DNA of 64,000 bases from the NCBI GenBank assembly GCA_030692515.1, contig JAUXZS010000002.1, positions 1-64,000 on the forward strand. Direction: 5' to 3'. Each line of letters begins with the position of its first letter. Within the stretch, counting starts at the first letter, position 1. The DNA is from Bacteroidota bacterium (lineage in GTDB: Bacteria; Bacteroidota; Bacteroidia; B-17B0; Aurantibacillaceae). Positions 9,757 to 18,983 of this stretch are shown here, piece by piece. The position numbers and the translations under genes were made by a program. Under the pieces are notes generated by a model. It saw only the letters and a program-made list of their open reading frames with translations. It made no database searches and was not told where the DNA came from.

Positions 9757-10245
9757 ATGAAATACTTTATAACCATATTAATTGTTGCTGTAATAAGCTC
9801 ATCGTCATTTTCTCAAGCCGGGGTTTGTGGAAATTTTCATAAAAAATATTGTTCACTAGGTAGCGGCGGAAAAGGCGAAAAATGGCTTTATAATGCTCAA
9901 AGTAAAAGTGGATTATTTAATCAGGGAATGGTTTCTAAATTGCGTTGTGTAATCTATAAAGGAATGGATTATAGAATTTCAGTTTGTTGCGAAACTGTTT
10001 TAGGTGATAAGGTAAGCTATAAGATTTTTGATTCTCGTACTAACGAATTATTGTTTGATAATGGTGCAGCTGAAGATACTCAAGTTTTCGAATTTCAAAG
10101 CGTAAGTACCCGTCAGTTAATTATCGAAGTAGTTGTACCACAGGGAGCAACTGAAAAAGAAAAACATAAATCTACAGATGCTGCATGTGTAGGATTATTA
10201 ATTGAGCATAAAATAACAGATAGGTCAGGATTTTCTACTTACTAA
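9757..10245 (+). CDS. Exported protein of unknown function
   Basis: 162 residues. Signal peptide about 1-19 (ends SSSFSQ). The mature protein has several cysteines (VCGNF, KYCSL, LRCVIY, VCCETV), suggesting disulfides, and a beta-rich core with an FDSRTNELLFDNG turn. No known domain is recognised. It is 10 bases downstream of a lipoprotein gene and is followed by a terminator, so it is the last gene of that transcript. Confidence 0.78.
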   Translation: MKYFITILIVAVISSSSFSQAGVCGNFHKKYCSLGSGGKGEKWLYNAQSKSGLFNQGMVSKLRCVIYKGMDYRISVCCETVLGDKVSYKIFDSRTNELLFDNGAAEDTQVFEFQSVSTRQLIIEVVVPQGATEKEKHKSTDAACVGLLIEHKITDRSGFSTY

Positions 10246-10265
10246 TTTTAACTAAAAATTTATTT

Positions 10266-10295
10266 AAACCCAATCTAATTTAGGTTGGGTTTTTT
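10266..10295 (+). terminator. Rho-independent terminator
   Basis: Arms AACCCAATCTAA and TTAGGTTGGGTT, with one wobble, are followed by a T run, 20 bases after the stop of the exported protein and before panB. Confidence 0.85.
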
Positions 10296-10316
10296 AATTT
10301 CATCCATTTTAATATT

Positions 10317-11132
10317 ATGCCAACTCGTAAAGAAATAAAAAAAGTAACCACTCACGTTTTACAAGAAATGAAACGTAGAGGCGAAAAAATTGCTATGCTA
10401 ACAGCATATGATTATACAATGGCTAAGATTATTGACAGTGCAGGAATTGATGTAATACTTGTTGGCGATAGTGCTAGTAATGTTATGGCTGGCCATGAAA
10501 CAACACTTCCAATTACTTTAGATCAAATGATTTATCACGCAGGAAGTGTTGTGAGAGGAATTGATAGAGCGCTTGTTGTTGTTGATTTACCTTTTGGATC
10601 TTATCAAGCTAATTCTAAAGAAGCATTGAACTCTGCAATACGAATTATGAAAGAAAGCGGTGCGCATGCTGTAAAACTCGAAGGAGGCCGTGAAATAAAA
10701 GAAAGTATAGAGAGGATTTTAACAGCAGGCATACCAGTAATGGGCCATTTAGGTTTAACGCCTCAAAGCATATATAAATTTGGAACATATACCGTAAGAG
10801 CAAAAGAAACTGATGAAGCCGACCGTTTATTAGAAGATGCTAAATTATTAGAGCAATACGGTTGTTTTGCTTTGGTAGTAGAAAAAATTCCTGCAACATT
10901 AGCAACTAAAGTTTCAGAAAGTATTTCTATTCCTGTTATTGGAATTGGCGCTGGAGCAGGAACAGACGGACAGGTTTTAGTTACTCATGATATGTTAGGG
11001 ATGACACATGAGTTTAGCCCTCGTTTTTTACGTCGCTATTTAAATTTGTATGAAAGTATGGGTAATGCTTTTCAGCAATATATTAAGGATGTAAAAAGTA
11101 AAGATTTCCCGAGTGATAAAGAGCAATATTAA
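10317..11132 (+). CDS. panB: 3-methyl-2-oxobutanoate hydroxymethyltransferase
   Basis: 271 residues, the normal PanB length. It transfers a hydroxymethyl group from 5,10-methylene-tetrahydrofolate to 2-oxoisovalerate to make ketopantoate, the first committed step of pantothenate and CoA synthesis, in the cytosol. The family motifs are clear: [19 protein letters not shown], the metal-binding [12 protein letters not shown] near 47-58, VKLEGG near 119, GHLGLTPQS near 144, and VVEKIPA with the catalytic glutamate near 189. The start follows a terminator by only 22 bases, so its promoter must overlap that region; no exact -7 motif is seen. It converges with the Omp28 gene, leaving one base between stop codons. 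Confidence 0.97.
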   Translation: MPTRKEIKKVTTHVLQEMKRRGEKIAMLTAYDYTMAKIIDSAGIDVILVGDSASNVMAGHETTLPITLDQMIYHAGSVVRGIDRALVVVDLPFGSYQANSKEALNSAIRIMKESGAHAVKLEGGREIKESIERILTAGIPVMGHLGLTPQSIYKFGTYTVRAKETDEADRLLEDAKLLEQYGCFALVVEKIPATLATKVSESISIPVIGIGAGAGTDGQVLVTHDMLGMTHEFSPRFLRRYLNLYESMGNAFQQYIKDVKSKDFPSDKEQY

Positions 11133-11133
11133 G

Positions 11134-12030
11134 TTATCTTATCTTTACACTTTCTACTTGTAATACTTCTCTAGTAATTGAATTATATACAAAAACTACA
11201 ACAGAAACATTTTTATCATTTACTGTATAGGGCTTTACGGCTGGTGGACTGATACTGGTATACTTTAAATCTTTAAGGTTAAAATCATTAAACGAAACTT
11301 TAACCGTGTCGTTAATTACTTTAGCTGAGGTGGTTAAGGGCGTACCCCAAGCTCCATTTACGGCGCCACGAAGCATATGCTCAAATTCATAATCATCAAT
11401 TTCAACACCCTGGTTATCTTGTTTTCCTATTATATGGTCTTCAGTTAGTACAACAGAAATATGCGTATTAGGAGCATAGGCAGCTTTAAAAATTGCATTT
11501 ACAGAAGTGTTAAGTGCGCCAATAAGTGTGTCGTAATTAGTTGTCACATCTAATTTAACAACTAACGGGTCGTTCTGTGCCATAGGGATTATAGACCCCC
11601 ATGTTGTATGATAAACAATTAAGCCGTTTGGTGCGTAAGCTTTTCTGTTTATGATTCCATTTGGATTTGAGGTTATTCCAAACCCAGAAGTGCCATTCCA
11701 TGCGTCTCCAGCGTCTGTTCTATAGTCCGCAGTGTAAACGCCAAATGGTTTCGCGAAATTACCAGCATGTACTGCTATTACAACTAAACTAGGAGTATAC
11801 TGCGTATACAAAACAGAGGCAGTTGTTGCAGCTGCTGGGCAATTCGGACACTTCATGCCAGTATAATCTTCTAGTAATGTTTTTTTAGAGCTACTTACTA
11901 AAAAATTATTTTTTGTAATAAAATTACTTCCAACAACTGTAGATTTTTTTATAATTGGGTCTTTAATTCTATCGCAAGAGACAAAATAAAAAACTACTAA
12001 AACAGTAAGTATCGAAATTATCTTTTTCAT
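11134..12030 (-). CDS. Omp28-family outer-membrane lipoprotein
   Basis: 298 residues. The signal sequence ends in a lipobox VSC at 17-19, so it is lipid-anchored. TLLEDYTGMKCPNCP near 51-65 has a CxxC (Cys61, Cys64) at the place where Omp28 proteins resemble a thioredoxin fold, and the remainder is beta-rich up to the terminal REVLQVESVKIR. Omp28-type proteins are Bacteroidota envelope proteins of poorly known function. It is the last gene of a minus-strand operon: thioredoxin-like protein, then DUF6029 barrel, then this. The conserved CxxC beside a thioredoxin gene suggests thiol exchange, which is inference. Confidence 0.85.
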   Translation of the reverse strand: MKKIISILTVLVVFYFVSCDRIKDPIIKKSTVVGSNFITKNNFLVSSSKKTLLEDYTGMKCPNCPAAATTASVLYTQYTPSLVVIAVHAGNFAKPFGVYTADYRTDAGDAWNGTSGFGITSNPNGIINRKAYAPNGLIVYHTTWGSIIPMAQNDPLVVKLDVTTNYDTLIGALNTSVNAIFKAAYAPNTHISVVLTEDHIIGKQDNQGVEIDDYEFEHMLRGAVNGAWGTPLTTSAKVINDTVKVSFNDFNLKDLKYTSISPPAVKPYTVNDKNVSVVVFVYNSITREVLQVESVKIR

Positions 12031-12056
12031 GTTTATATTTTATTATTATAAAGATA

Positions 12057-13763
12057 CTAAAAACTACTGGTAATTGAAATAGCAAATCCATTTGATGCTG
12101 GTACGGTTCTACAAACACCCCCCACGCAAAAAATACCGGCACGCTGTTTACCATAACTTAATGCTATTCGATGTGGCCCACTTGTATAGCCAGTACTAAA
12201 GTAAAAATAATGTAGCCTTAAACTCTCCACAGGATTGCCATAGTTATATTGATCAATGGCGGCAACGAATATATGTGAGTTTGGTGTCCACTCAATTAAG
12301 CCAACTGCCCAGCTACCTAAATTTAAAGTGTCTTTATTATCTCTTTGCATGCCTTGTAACTCTACACGAATCGCTGAATTCGATTTATATTTATAGGTTA
12401 AATCAATTACTTCAATATGTGCCAATACATTTTTATATGGACCTCTTGGAGTATTATGTTGAACTATATTAATATTATTAAATTGGTTGGAGTACATAAA
12501 AGTTCCTTTAAATTTTTTGGTAAACTTTTTAGTAATTTCCACAAAAAAATCATGATATAAAGCACTGCCGATTTCTGAGTAATTTGTTCTGTATAATTTA
12601 GATGTAGTAGTGCTATCATCAATATTTATTTGTTTTAACGAACTAGCTTGAGAGTAATTTATTGTAATATCCATTCCATATTTACCTCCCAATGGAGACC
12701 CTTTTTTTAATTTAAATTGCATTTCTGCTAAGCCTCCAACTTCGCCGGTGGGCTGCGTTGCATAGGGGCTATATGCAGGCATTAAGTAGGTATGTTGTTT
12801 AGTTGTTGCTGGTAAATAATTAACTAAAAGATTTTGTAATGAGGCGTCTCTATCACTTCTAAAACTCATATTATCAATACGTTTTGCTTGTAATAAAAAT
12901 GAAAAACCTTTAGTTGCAAAAGACGAAGAAACAAAAATTGCTTCACCTTTCTGATAGCTATAATACGTTTTTCCTCCAACAATGCTAGTATTTGCGAGAC
13001 TTGGATCATTTTCTTTTTGGGCATACTCTCCAAAAAAATTAAATCCTTCTCTTATTATATTTATTCTTCCACTATAAGCACCAACATTTTCAGGTAGTTT
13101 AAAATCTGGATTTTGATCTGCTTGATATATGCTCATAAAACTTCCACCAATTATTACTTTGGTTTTAATGTTTTTTGCAATTGTATCTAAAGCTTCGTTA
13201 ATATTTAACTCCCCATCAAAACCTCTTACTATTCCTGGCCCAACAGTAAAAAAAGTACGTTGTTTTCCAACTACGCCTTTAAAAGTTAAGCCTTTAACGG
13301 GATTTGAAATAACACGAATGCCATCTAAAGAATTATCAAACAATAATCCTGGTTCATAATAAGTTCTAAAAATTAAACCGCTACCAAATTGCTCATAAAT
13401 ATTACCAACTGTAATATCCAATAATTGATCTTGATATCTTACAAAACGGTTTGTTATTCCTTGTCCTTTATAACGAGAGTCAAAACCTTGCATTACGTTG
13501 TTGTATGCTTCGTAGCGAATCCCGGCAGAAAATTTTCCTTTGGAATAATTAATATTTCCAAAAGCGTTTGACAGCATTTTTTCAGGGACATCCGGAGCTC
13601 CAATTAAACTATCTGCTTTATAATATTGGGCGTCAATTTGAAAATATCCAGTAACAGAACCAGCGTCATTATGTGTAGATTGAGCTTTTGCGTTAAAAGC
13701 ATTTAGTAGGCAAATCAATAAAAAAGTAGCAGAAATGCTACTTTTGAAAGAGTATTTTAACAT
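12057..13763 (-). CDS. DUF6029-family outer-membrane barrel protein
   Basis: 568 residues. Signal peptide about 1-27 (ends NAKAQ). The mature protein has many alternating hydrophobic/polar strands and aromatic residues and ends in a phenylalanine (AISITSSF), as outer-membrane beta-barrels do. Segments such as GAPDVPEKMLSNAFGNINY and VGNIYEQFGSGLIFRTY resemble my recollection of DUF6029 proteins, whose function is unknown. It sits 26 bases upstream of the Omp28 gene and 50 bases downstream of the thioredoxin-like gene on the same strand, so the three probably form one transcript. Confidence 0.8.
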   Translation of the reverse strand: MLKYSFKSSISATFLLICLLNAFNAKAQSTHNDAGSVTGYFQIDAQYYKADSLIGAPDVPEKMLSNAFGNINYSKGKFSAGIRYEAYNNVMQGFDSRYKGQGITNRFVRYQDQLLDITVGNIYEQFGSGLIFRTYYEPGLLFDNSLDGIRVISNPVKGLTFKGVVGKQRTFFTVGPGIVRGFDGELNINEALDTIAKNIKTKVIIGGSFMSIYQADQNPDFKLPENVGAYSGRINIIREGFNFFGEYAQKENDPSLANTSIVGGKTYYSYQKGEAIFVSSSFATKGFSFLLQAKRIDNMSFRSDRDASLQNLLVNYLPATTKQHTYLMPAYSPYATQPTGEVGGLAEMQFKLKKGSPLGGKYGMDITINYSQASSLKQINIDDSTTTSKLYRTNYSEIGSALYHDFFVEITKKFTKKFKGTFMYSNQFNNINIVQHNTPRGPYKNVLAHIEVIDLTYKYKSNSAIRVELQGMQRDNKDTLNLGSWAVGLIEWTPNSHIFVAAIDQYNYGNPVESLRLHYFYFSTGYTSGPHRIALSYGKQRAGIFCVGGVCRTVPASNGFAISITSSF

Positions 13764-13813
13764 GCGGTAAAATAAGGAATTTTTTGTGTTAAAAACAAAA
13801 ATTATCCCCCTTT

Positions 13814-14329
13814 TTAGTGTTTTAAAGGTTCACCCTTTATTAGTTTTTTTACATTTTCATACAAAGCTTCTTCATCCCCCTCTGTATATGAATTATGGCT
13901 CCAAACTATTTTTCCAGCACTATCAACTAAAAAAGTGTGAGGTACATTGTTTACGTTCATCGCGCGTTTAAAATCAGAATTTTCATCAATATAAACTTCA
14001 AAATCCCAACCTTTAGATTTAACATCTGTAACCACTTTACCCGCACTACGCGCATCATCAATGCTAATAGCTATTAATTTAACGCCTGTTTCTTTTGTCC
14101 ATTCCGAATAATTTTCTTGAATAGCATCTAATTCTTTTTTACAAGGCTTGCACCATGTAGCCCAAAAACTAATAATTATGGGTTTTCCATTATTTGAAAA
14201 CGTGTTAGTGTTAACTTTGCTTCCATCTAATTTTTTTACTATTGAAGTTGGAATTTTATCACCATCACCTCGAGAAGAAGTAAATGCAAAAGCGGTAACT
14301 AATAAAAGTGCTAAAATAATTTTTTTCAT
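13814..14329 (-). CDS. TlpA-like periplasmic thioredoxin
   Basis: 171 residues. Signal peptide about 1-19, then a thioredoxin fold with the active site SFWATWCKPCKKE (Cys60, Cys63) and the cis-proline loop NVPHTFLVD near 132. Proteins of this TlpA/ResA type reduce disulfides in exported proteins, often during cytochrome c maturation. It starts a minus-strand operon with the DUF6029 barrel and Omp28 lipoprotein. TAATTTTA upstream (minus strand, 14346-14353) is one base off the -7 motif. Confidence 0.9.
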   Translation of the reverse strand: MKKIILALLLVTAFAFTSSRGDGDKIPTSIVKKLDGSKVNTNTFSNNGKPIIISFWATWCKPCKKELDAIQENYSEWTKETGVKLIAISIDDARSAGKVVTDVKSKGWDFEVYIDENSDFKRAMNVNNVPHTFLVDSAGKIVWSHNSYTEGDEEALYENVKKLIKGEPLKH

Positions 14330-14527
14330 AATTGTTTGTTTAGGTTAAAATTACCAATAATTGAACCACAATGATAAAAAAAATATTTTAAATGGATTGT
14401 TTAACAGTTTTTAATAAAGTTTAGATTTTAGATTTATTTTTTGACAATTATACATGAGAATATACTAGGTCGTCTTTATTTCTGTTAATCTGAGCAATCC
14501 GTGACATATTACTTTAATTAATTTAAC

Positions 14528-14535
14528 TAATTTTG
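14528..14535 (+). promoter_or_regulatory. Bacteroidota -7 promoter element TAATTTTG before hemL
   Basis: An exact TAnnTTTG match, 14 bases before the hemL ATG. It predicts a very short leader of about 8 bases. Confidence 0.55.
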
Positions 14536-14549
14536 GAAAAATTTTTCTA

Positions 14550-15833
14550 ATGGATACAAGTAAGTCTGCAGCGCTTTTCGAAAAAGCAAAAATATATTTT
14601 CCAGGTGGTGTAAATTCCCCAGTTCGTGCTTTTAGAAGCGTAGGTGGAAATCCACTATTTATTGAAAAAGGTAAAGGCTCGCAAATTTGGGATGCAGATG
14701 GCAATCAATACACTGATTATTGCTGTAGCTGGGGACCGTTAATTTTAGGCCACGCAAACGATAACGTTTTAAATGCTGTTGATAAAACAATGCGCAACGG
14801 AACTTCTTTTGGCGCACCAACAAAATTAGAAAATCAATTAGCGGAATTAATTTTATCAAATAATAAATATATTCAAAAAATACGTTTTGTGAGTAGTGGT
14901 ACCGAAGCTGTTATGAGTGCCATTCGTTTAGCTCGTGGTTTTACAAAACGTAATAAAATTTTAAAGTTCGAAGGTTGTTATCACGGACATGTAGATTCGC
15001 TTTTAGTAAAAGCAGGTAGTGGCTTAGTTACTTTTGGTAATTCAAGCAGTGCAGGTGTACCCGAAAGTTTTGTGAAAGAAACAATAGTTGTGCCTTTGCA
15101 TAATAGAGAAGCCGTTAAAGAAGCATTTGAAAAATTTAAAAACGAAATTGCTTGTATTATTATTGAGCCTGTACCGGCCAACAATGGCTTGCTTTTGCAA
15201 GGAAAAGAGTTTTTAGAATTTTTACGAGAAATTTGTTCTGCTAATAAAACCTTATTAATTTTTGATGAAGTAATTAGTGGTTTTAGAATGGGTTTTTGTG
15301 GTGTTGCTGGTTTATATAATATTCAACCGGATATTATTACATACGGAAAAATTATTGGAGGCGGTTTTCCGGTTGGCGCTTATGGTGCGAGCAAAGAAAT
15401 TATGAATTTTATTTCGCCCGATGGCCCAGTTTACCAAGCAGGCACATTAAGCGGCAATCCTGTTGCTATGACTGCGGGTATTGCGCAATTAACTGAATGT
15501 TTAGCACCAAATTTTTATCAAGATTTAGAAACAAAAACAAGATATCTTGTAAGTGGTATCAATAAAATAAATCCATTTAACTTATTTAAGTTATTTAGTT
15601 TGGGTTCTATTTTTTGGATTGCTTTTACCGAAAAAGAAACCATTGATAATGCAGATGATATTGATGCAAACAGCATGAGCTATTTTAAAACCTTATATCA
15701 TGCCTTATTAGAAAATGGTGTTTATCTTGGCCCTAGCGGTTATGAAGTTGGCTTTGTTAGTCAGGCTCACTCTTACGAGGATTTAGATAAAACAATAATT
15801 GCTTTTGAAAAAAGTTTAAAAAAATTAGTTTAA
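14550..15833 (+). CDS. hemL: Glutamate-1-semialdehyde 2,1-aminomutase
   Basis: 427 residues, matching the family length. This PLP enzyme turns glutamate-1-semialdehyde into 5-aminolevulinate in the C5 route of haem synthesis. The N-terminus FPGGVNSPVRAF, the SSGTEAVMSAIRLARGFT motif near 115-133, the LIFDEV segment with Asp239, and the PLP lysine K267 in TYGKIIGGGFPVGAYG are all present. It is the first gene of a run with pgk 15 bases downstream. No other haem gene is adjacent. Confidence 0.97.
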   Translation: MDTSKSAALFEKAKIYFPGGVNSPVRAFRSVGGNPLFIEKGKGSQIWDADGNQYTDYCCSWGPLILGHANDNVLNAVDKTMRNGTSFGAPTKLENQLAELILSNNKYIQKIRFVSSGTEAVMSAIRLARGFTKRNKILKFEGCYHGHVDSLLVKAGSGLVTFGNSSSAGVPESFVKETIVVPLHNREAVKEAFEKFKNEIACIIIEPVPANNGLLLQGKEFLEFLREICSANKTLLIFDEVISGFRMGFCGVAGLYNIQPDIITYGKIIGGGFPVGAYGASKEIMNFISPDGPVYQAGTLSGNPVAMTAGIAQLTECLAPNFYQDLETKTRYLVSGINKINPFNLFKLFSLGSIFWIAFTEKETIDNADDIDANSMSYFKTLYHALLENGVYLGPSGYEVGFVSQAHSYEDLDKTIIAFEKSLKKLV

Positions 15834-15848
15834 TTTTAAAGTAAATAA

Positions 15849-17042
15849 ATGAAAACAGTCGATTCTATAAATTTCTCAAATAAACGCGCCGTTGTTCGTG
15901 TTGATTTTAATGTGCCTCTAAACGACAAATTTGAAGTTACTGATGCAACTCGCATCAAAGCAGCAATTTCTACTTTAAAAAAGATTTTAAAAGATGGTGG
16001 CAGTCTGGTTTTAATGAGCCATTTGGGTAGACCAAAAGATGGACCAACCGATAAGTTTTCTTTAAAACACATAGTTGCCGAATTAAGCAAACAATTGGGA
16101 ACACCGGTTTTATTTGCAGATGATTGTATTAGTGAAAAAGCTTTTGCACAATCTGCTTCTTTAAAAAGTGGCGAAGTTTTATTATTAGAAAATTTACGTT
16201 TTTATAAGGAAGAAGAAAAAGGAAATGAAGCTTTTGCCGAAAAATTAAGTAAGCATGGCGATATATATGTGAATGATGCTTTTGGTACAGCGCATCGCAC
16301 CCACGCTTCTACAGCTGTAATTGCAAAGTATTTTAAAGCAGATGCTAAATGTTTTGGTTATGTTATGGCCAACGAAGTTGCAAGTATTGATAAAGTTTTA
16401 AATCAAACACAAAAACCTTTTACTGCAATTGTTGGCGGAGCAAAAGTGAGCGATAAAATTTTAATTATTGAACAGTTAATGAGTAAAGCCAATAATATTT
16501 TAATTGGCGGTGGCATGGCATTCACCTTTGTAAAAGCGATGGGTGGGCAGATTGGAAAATCGCTTTGCGAAGATAATAGATTAGATATTGCAAAAGAATT
16601 AATAAGTAAAGCAAAAACAAAAGGCGTAAATTTATGTATACCTGTTGATGCAATTATTGCTGATAATTTTTCGAATGATGCGAATATAAAAGAAGTAGAT
16701 ATTGATAAAATACCTGATGGTTGGATGGGTTTAGATATTGGTCCAAAAACTATAAAATCGTTTGGCGAAATAATTAAAAACTCTAAAACTATTTTATGGA
16801 ATGGTCCTATGGGCGTTTTTGAAATGAGTAATTTTGAAAATGGAACTAAACAAGCCGCTTTTGATATTGTGGAAGCAACAAAAAATGGTGCTTACAGTTT
16901 AATTGGCGGAGGAGATAGTGTAGCTGCAATTAATAAATATAGCTTAGCAGATAAAGTAAGTTACGTTAGCACAGGTGGCGGCGCTTTGTTAGAGTATATT
17001 GAACAAGGTACTTTGCCCGGCGTGGATGCAATTAAAGAATGA
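15849..17042 (+). CDS. pgk: Phosphoglycerate kinase
   Basis: 397 residues, the usual length. It transfers phosphate between 1,3-bisphosphoglycerate and ADP in glycolysis and gluconeogenesis. Visible signatures: [11 protein letters not shown] near 14-24, SHLGRP near 58-63, the hinge VGGAKVSDK near 196, and the nucleotide-binding end [12 protein letters not shown]. It follows hemL by 15 bases. Its stop codon overlaps the ATG of a small lipoprotein gene (ATGA), indicating translational coupling. Confidence 0.97.
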   Translation: MKTVDSINFSNKRAVVRVDFNVPLNDKFEVTDATRIKAAISTLKKILKDGGSLVLMSHLGRPKDGPTDKFSLKHIVAELSKQLGTPVLFADDCISEKAFAQSASLKSGEVLLLENLRFYKEEEKGNEAFAEKLSKHGDIYVNDAFGTAHRTHASTAVIAKYFKADAKCFGYVMANEVASIDKVLNQTQKPFTAIVGGAKVSDKILIIEQLMSKANNILIGGGMAFTFVKAMGGQIGKSLCEDNRLDIAKELISKAKTKGVNLCIPVDAIIADNFSNDANIKEVDIDKIPDGWMGLDIGPKTIKSFGEIIKNSKTILWNGPMGVFEMSNFENGTKQAAFDIVEATKNGAYSLIGGGDSVAAINKYSLADKVSYVSTGGGALLEYIEQGTLPGVDAIKE

Positions 17043-17233
17043 TGAAAATAACAGTTTATATATTCTTGTTTTCTGCAATTGGTTTTACTTCTTGTAAGAA
17101 AAATTATGTATGCGAATGTAAAAATGCAAACACAACATATATTGCAGGAGAAACAGAAAGTACAAGAAGTAAAGCAAAAAAAAATTGTCAAGATTTGTCT
17201 ACGTCAGACACTAAATGTAACATACAACAGTAA
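17039..17233 (+). CDS. Small lipoprotein
   Basis: 64 residues. The N-terminus [20 protein letters not shown] has a lipobox (FTSC, Cys19). The mature 46 residues carry a CEC motif and two later cysteines (KNCQD, TKCNI), so two disulfides are possible. The start overlaps the pgk stop by four bases and its stop abuts the ispF ATG, so it is embedded in a compact operon. It is short, but the lipobox and tight overlaps make it a credible gene. Function is unknown. Confidence 0.7.
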   Translation: MMKITVYIFLFSAIGFTSCKKNYVCECKNANTTYIAGETESTRSKAKKNCQDLSTSDTKCNIQQ

Positions 17234-17234
17234 A

Positions 17235-17714
17235 ATGAATATACGAGTAGGATTTGGTTATGATGTACATCCTTTAGGTGAAGGAAGAGAGTTGTGGTTG
17301 GGTGGCATTAAATTAGAATTTGATAAAGGTTGTGTTGGCCATAGCGACGCTGATGTTTTATTACATGCTATTTGTGATGCTTTATTAGGCGCAGCCAATT
17401 TGCGCGATATTGGTTTTCATTTTCCTAACACCGATCCAAAATACAGAGGTGCCGATAGTAAATTATTATTGGCTGAGGTAATTAAACTTCTAAAAGAAAA
17501 TAATTATTATGTAGGTAATATTGATGCGACTTTAAGTTTAGAGGATCCAAAAATAAATCCACACATAAAAAAAATGCAAGAAATTTTAGCGCCAATTTGC
17601 GAAGTAACTCCCAATGAAATTTCTATTAAAGCTACTACCAACGAAAAATTAGGTTATGTTGGTAAAGGAGAAGGCGTAAATGCTTATGCAGTTGCGTTGA
17701 TTTATAAAAAATAA
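17235..17714 (+). CDS. ispF: 2-C-methyl-D-erythritol 2,4-cyclodiphosphate synthase
   Basis: 159 residues. IspF makes MEcPP from CDP-ME-2-phosphate in the non-mevalonate isoprenoid pathway. MNIRVGFGYDVHPLGEGREL gives the zinc ligands Asp10 and His12, and GHSDADVLLHAI gives His44; the FPNTDP segment near 64 is also typical. An upstream in-frame start at 17079 would add 52 residues overlapping the lipoprotein gene in another frame and unlike the family, so the ATG at 17235 is chosen. It begins one base after the lipoprotein stop. Confidence 0.96.
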   Translation: MNIRVGFGYDVHPLGEGRELWLGGIKLEFDKGCVGHSDADVLLHAICDALLGAANLRDIGFHFPNTDPKYRGADSKLLLAEVIKLLKENNYYVGNIDATLSLEDPKINPHIKKMQEILAPICEVTPNEISIKATTNEKLGYVGKGEGVNAYAVALIYKK

Positions 17715-17748
17715 GTTAGTGTTTAACTAAATGTAATTTCTTTTTAAA

Positions 17749-18774
17749 ATGAAATTAATACTAAAAATAATTTTCTTTACTACAGTTTTTTTTGGTGTTT
17801 TTTTTGCTTGTCAAAATGAAATTAAAAACGAAAATCAGATTATTAAAAAAGACACAACTCACTTATGTCAAGTTCAACTATCAAATGATGAATTATGGCA
17901 AGCGCCTGATACGAGCGAAATTAAAGACGATGAGGAAGGAAAGGCTATAAAGTATGGCAAGCAGTTAGTACTTAATACGGCTTTTTACATTGGGCCAAAT
18001 GGAATTGTAGGAAAATATACTGGCAATTTTATGAATTGCACCAATTGTCATTTAAAAGCTGGAACTGTTTTATACGGCTTTAACTTTTCAAGCACTCATG
18101 CAAGATATCCGCAGTATCGTTCGCGCGAAAATAAAATTTTATCGCTAGCTCAGCGCGTTAATAATTGTATAGAGCGACCACATATTGGTAAGCCATTACC
18201 AATTGAGAGTAAAGAAATGACAGCCATAATTTGTTATATAAAATGGGTTGGTCAAAATTCAAAAGTTAATCAACATATAAAAGGTGATAGTCCTATCGAA
18301 TTAGAATTTCCTGATGTTGCAGCCGACCCATTAAATGGTGAGAAAATATATAAAAGAGAATGCCAATCTTGTCATGGCCCTGATGGAGAGGGTAAAATAC
18401 GTAAGGACAATGTGTGTTATGAATATCCACCATTATGGGGTTTAAAAAGCTATCCACCGGGTAGTAGTATTCATAGGTTAGTTAAAGCCGCAACTTTTAT
18501 TTATTGTAACATGCCTTATGAGAAAGCAACATATAATAAGCCCGTTTTAACTAGGGAAGAGGCTTTTGATGTAGCTGCTTTTATTAATGATGATAGAATT
18601 CATAAACGTCCGCAAAATAAGGGCACAATTAATTATCCAAATATAAGAACTAAGCCTATCGATTACGGTTTTGGACCATACATTGACACTTTTCCTGAAG
18701 TGCAGCACAAATTTGGCCCCTTTAAACCCATTGTTGAATGGCGGATTAAAAGAGGTTTGCCAACTAAGTTTTAA
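17749..18774 (+). CDS. Dihaem c-type cytochrome lipoprotein, thiosulfate dehydrogenase (TsdA)-like
   Basis: 341 residues with a lipobox FFAC at 18-21, so periplasm-facing and lipid-anchored. There are two CXXCH haem sites: C97-TN-C100-H101 and C205-QS-C208-H209. The first domain has features of TsdA-type enzymes: NCTNCHLKAGT, then YPQYRSRE, RVNNCIERP (Cys140, possibly the unusual cysteine haem ligand known in TsdA), GKPLPIESKEM and IKWVG. Met255 in CNMPYE is a candidate ligand for haem 2. TsdA oxidises thiosulfate to tetrathionate or reduces tetrathionate. The substrate here is inferred from motifs only; no sulfur-oxidation genes are near. It is 34 bases after ispF and may be co-transcribed. 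Confidence 0.82.
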   Translation: MKLILKIIFFTTVFFGVFFACQNEIKNENQIIKKDTTHLCQVQLSNDELWQAPDTSEIKDDEEGKAIKYGKQLVLNTAFYIGPNGIVGKYTGNFMNCTNCHLKAGTVLYGFNFSSTHARYPQYRSRENKILSLAQRVNNCIERPHIGKPLPIESKEMTAIICYIKWVGQNSKVNQHIKGDSPIELEFPDVAADPLNGEKIYKRECQSCHGPDGEGKIRKDNVCYEYPPLWGLKSYPPGSSIHRLVKAATFIYCNMPYEKATYNKPVLTREEAFDVAAFINDDRIHKRPQNKGTINYPNIRTKPIDYGFGPYIDTFPEVQHKFGPFKPIVEWRIKRGLPTKF

Positions 18775-18983
18775 TTGTTTATTAAAACATTTGGAAATTG
18801 AGCAAAAGAAAAAATGTACAATAAGCCATAAAGCAGGTAAAATTATTTTTTCATTTCTATAATTTGTTTACTCTTTCGAAGTACTAAATTTTTTTAGGCT
18901 TTTTTTTGTTTAATAAATCTGCATTAAATTGTTAAATATAAACTTGTCTGATTTTTAAGAATTTTATTTCTTACCTTTAGTAA

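Noticed and set aside
17079-17234. N-terminal extension of the ispF frame
   Set aside because: It runs over the small lipoprotein gene in another frame and adds 52 residues not found in IspF.
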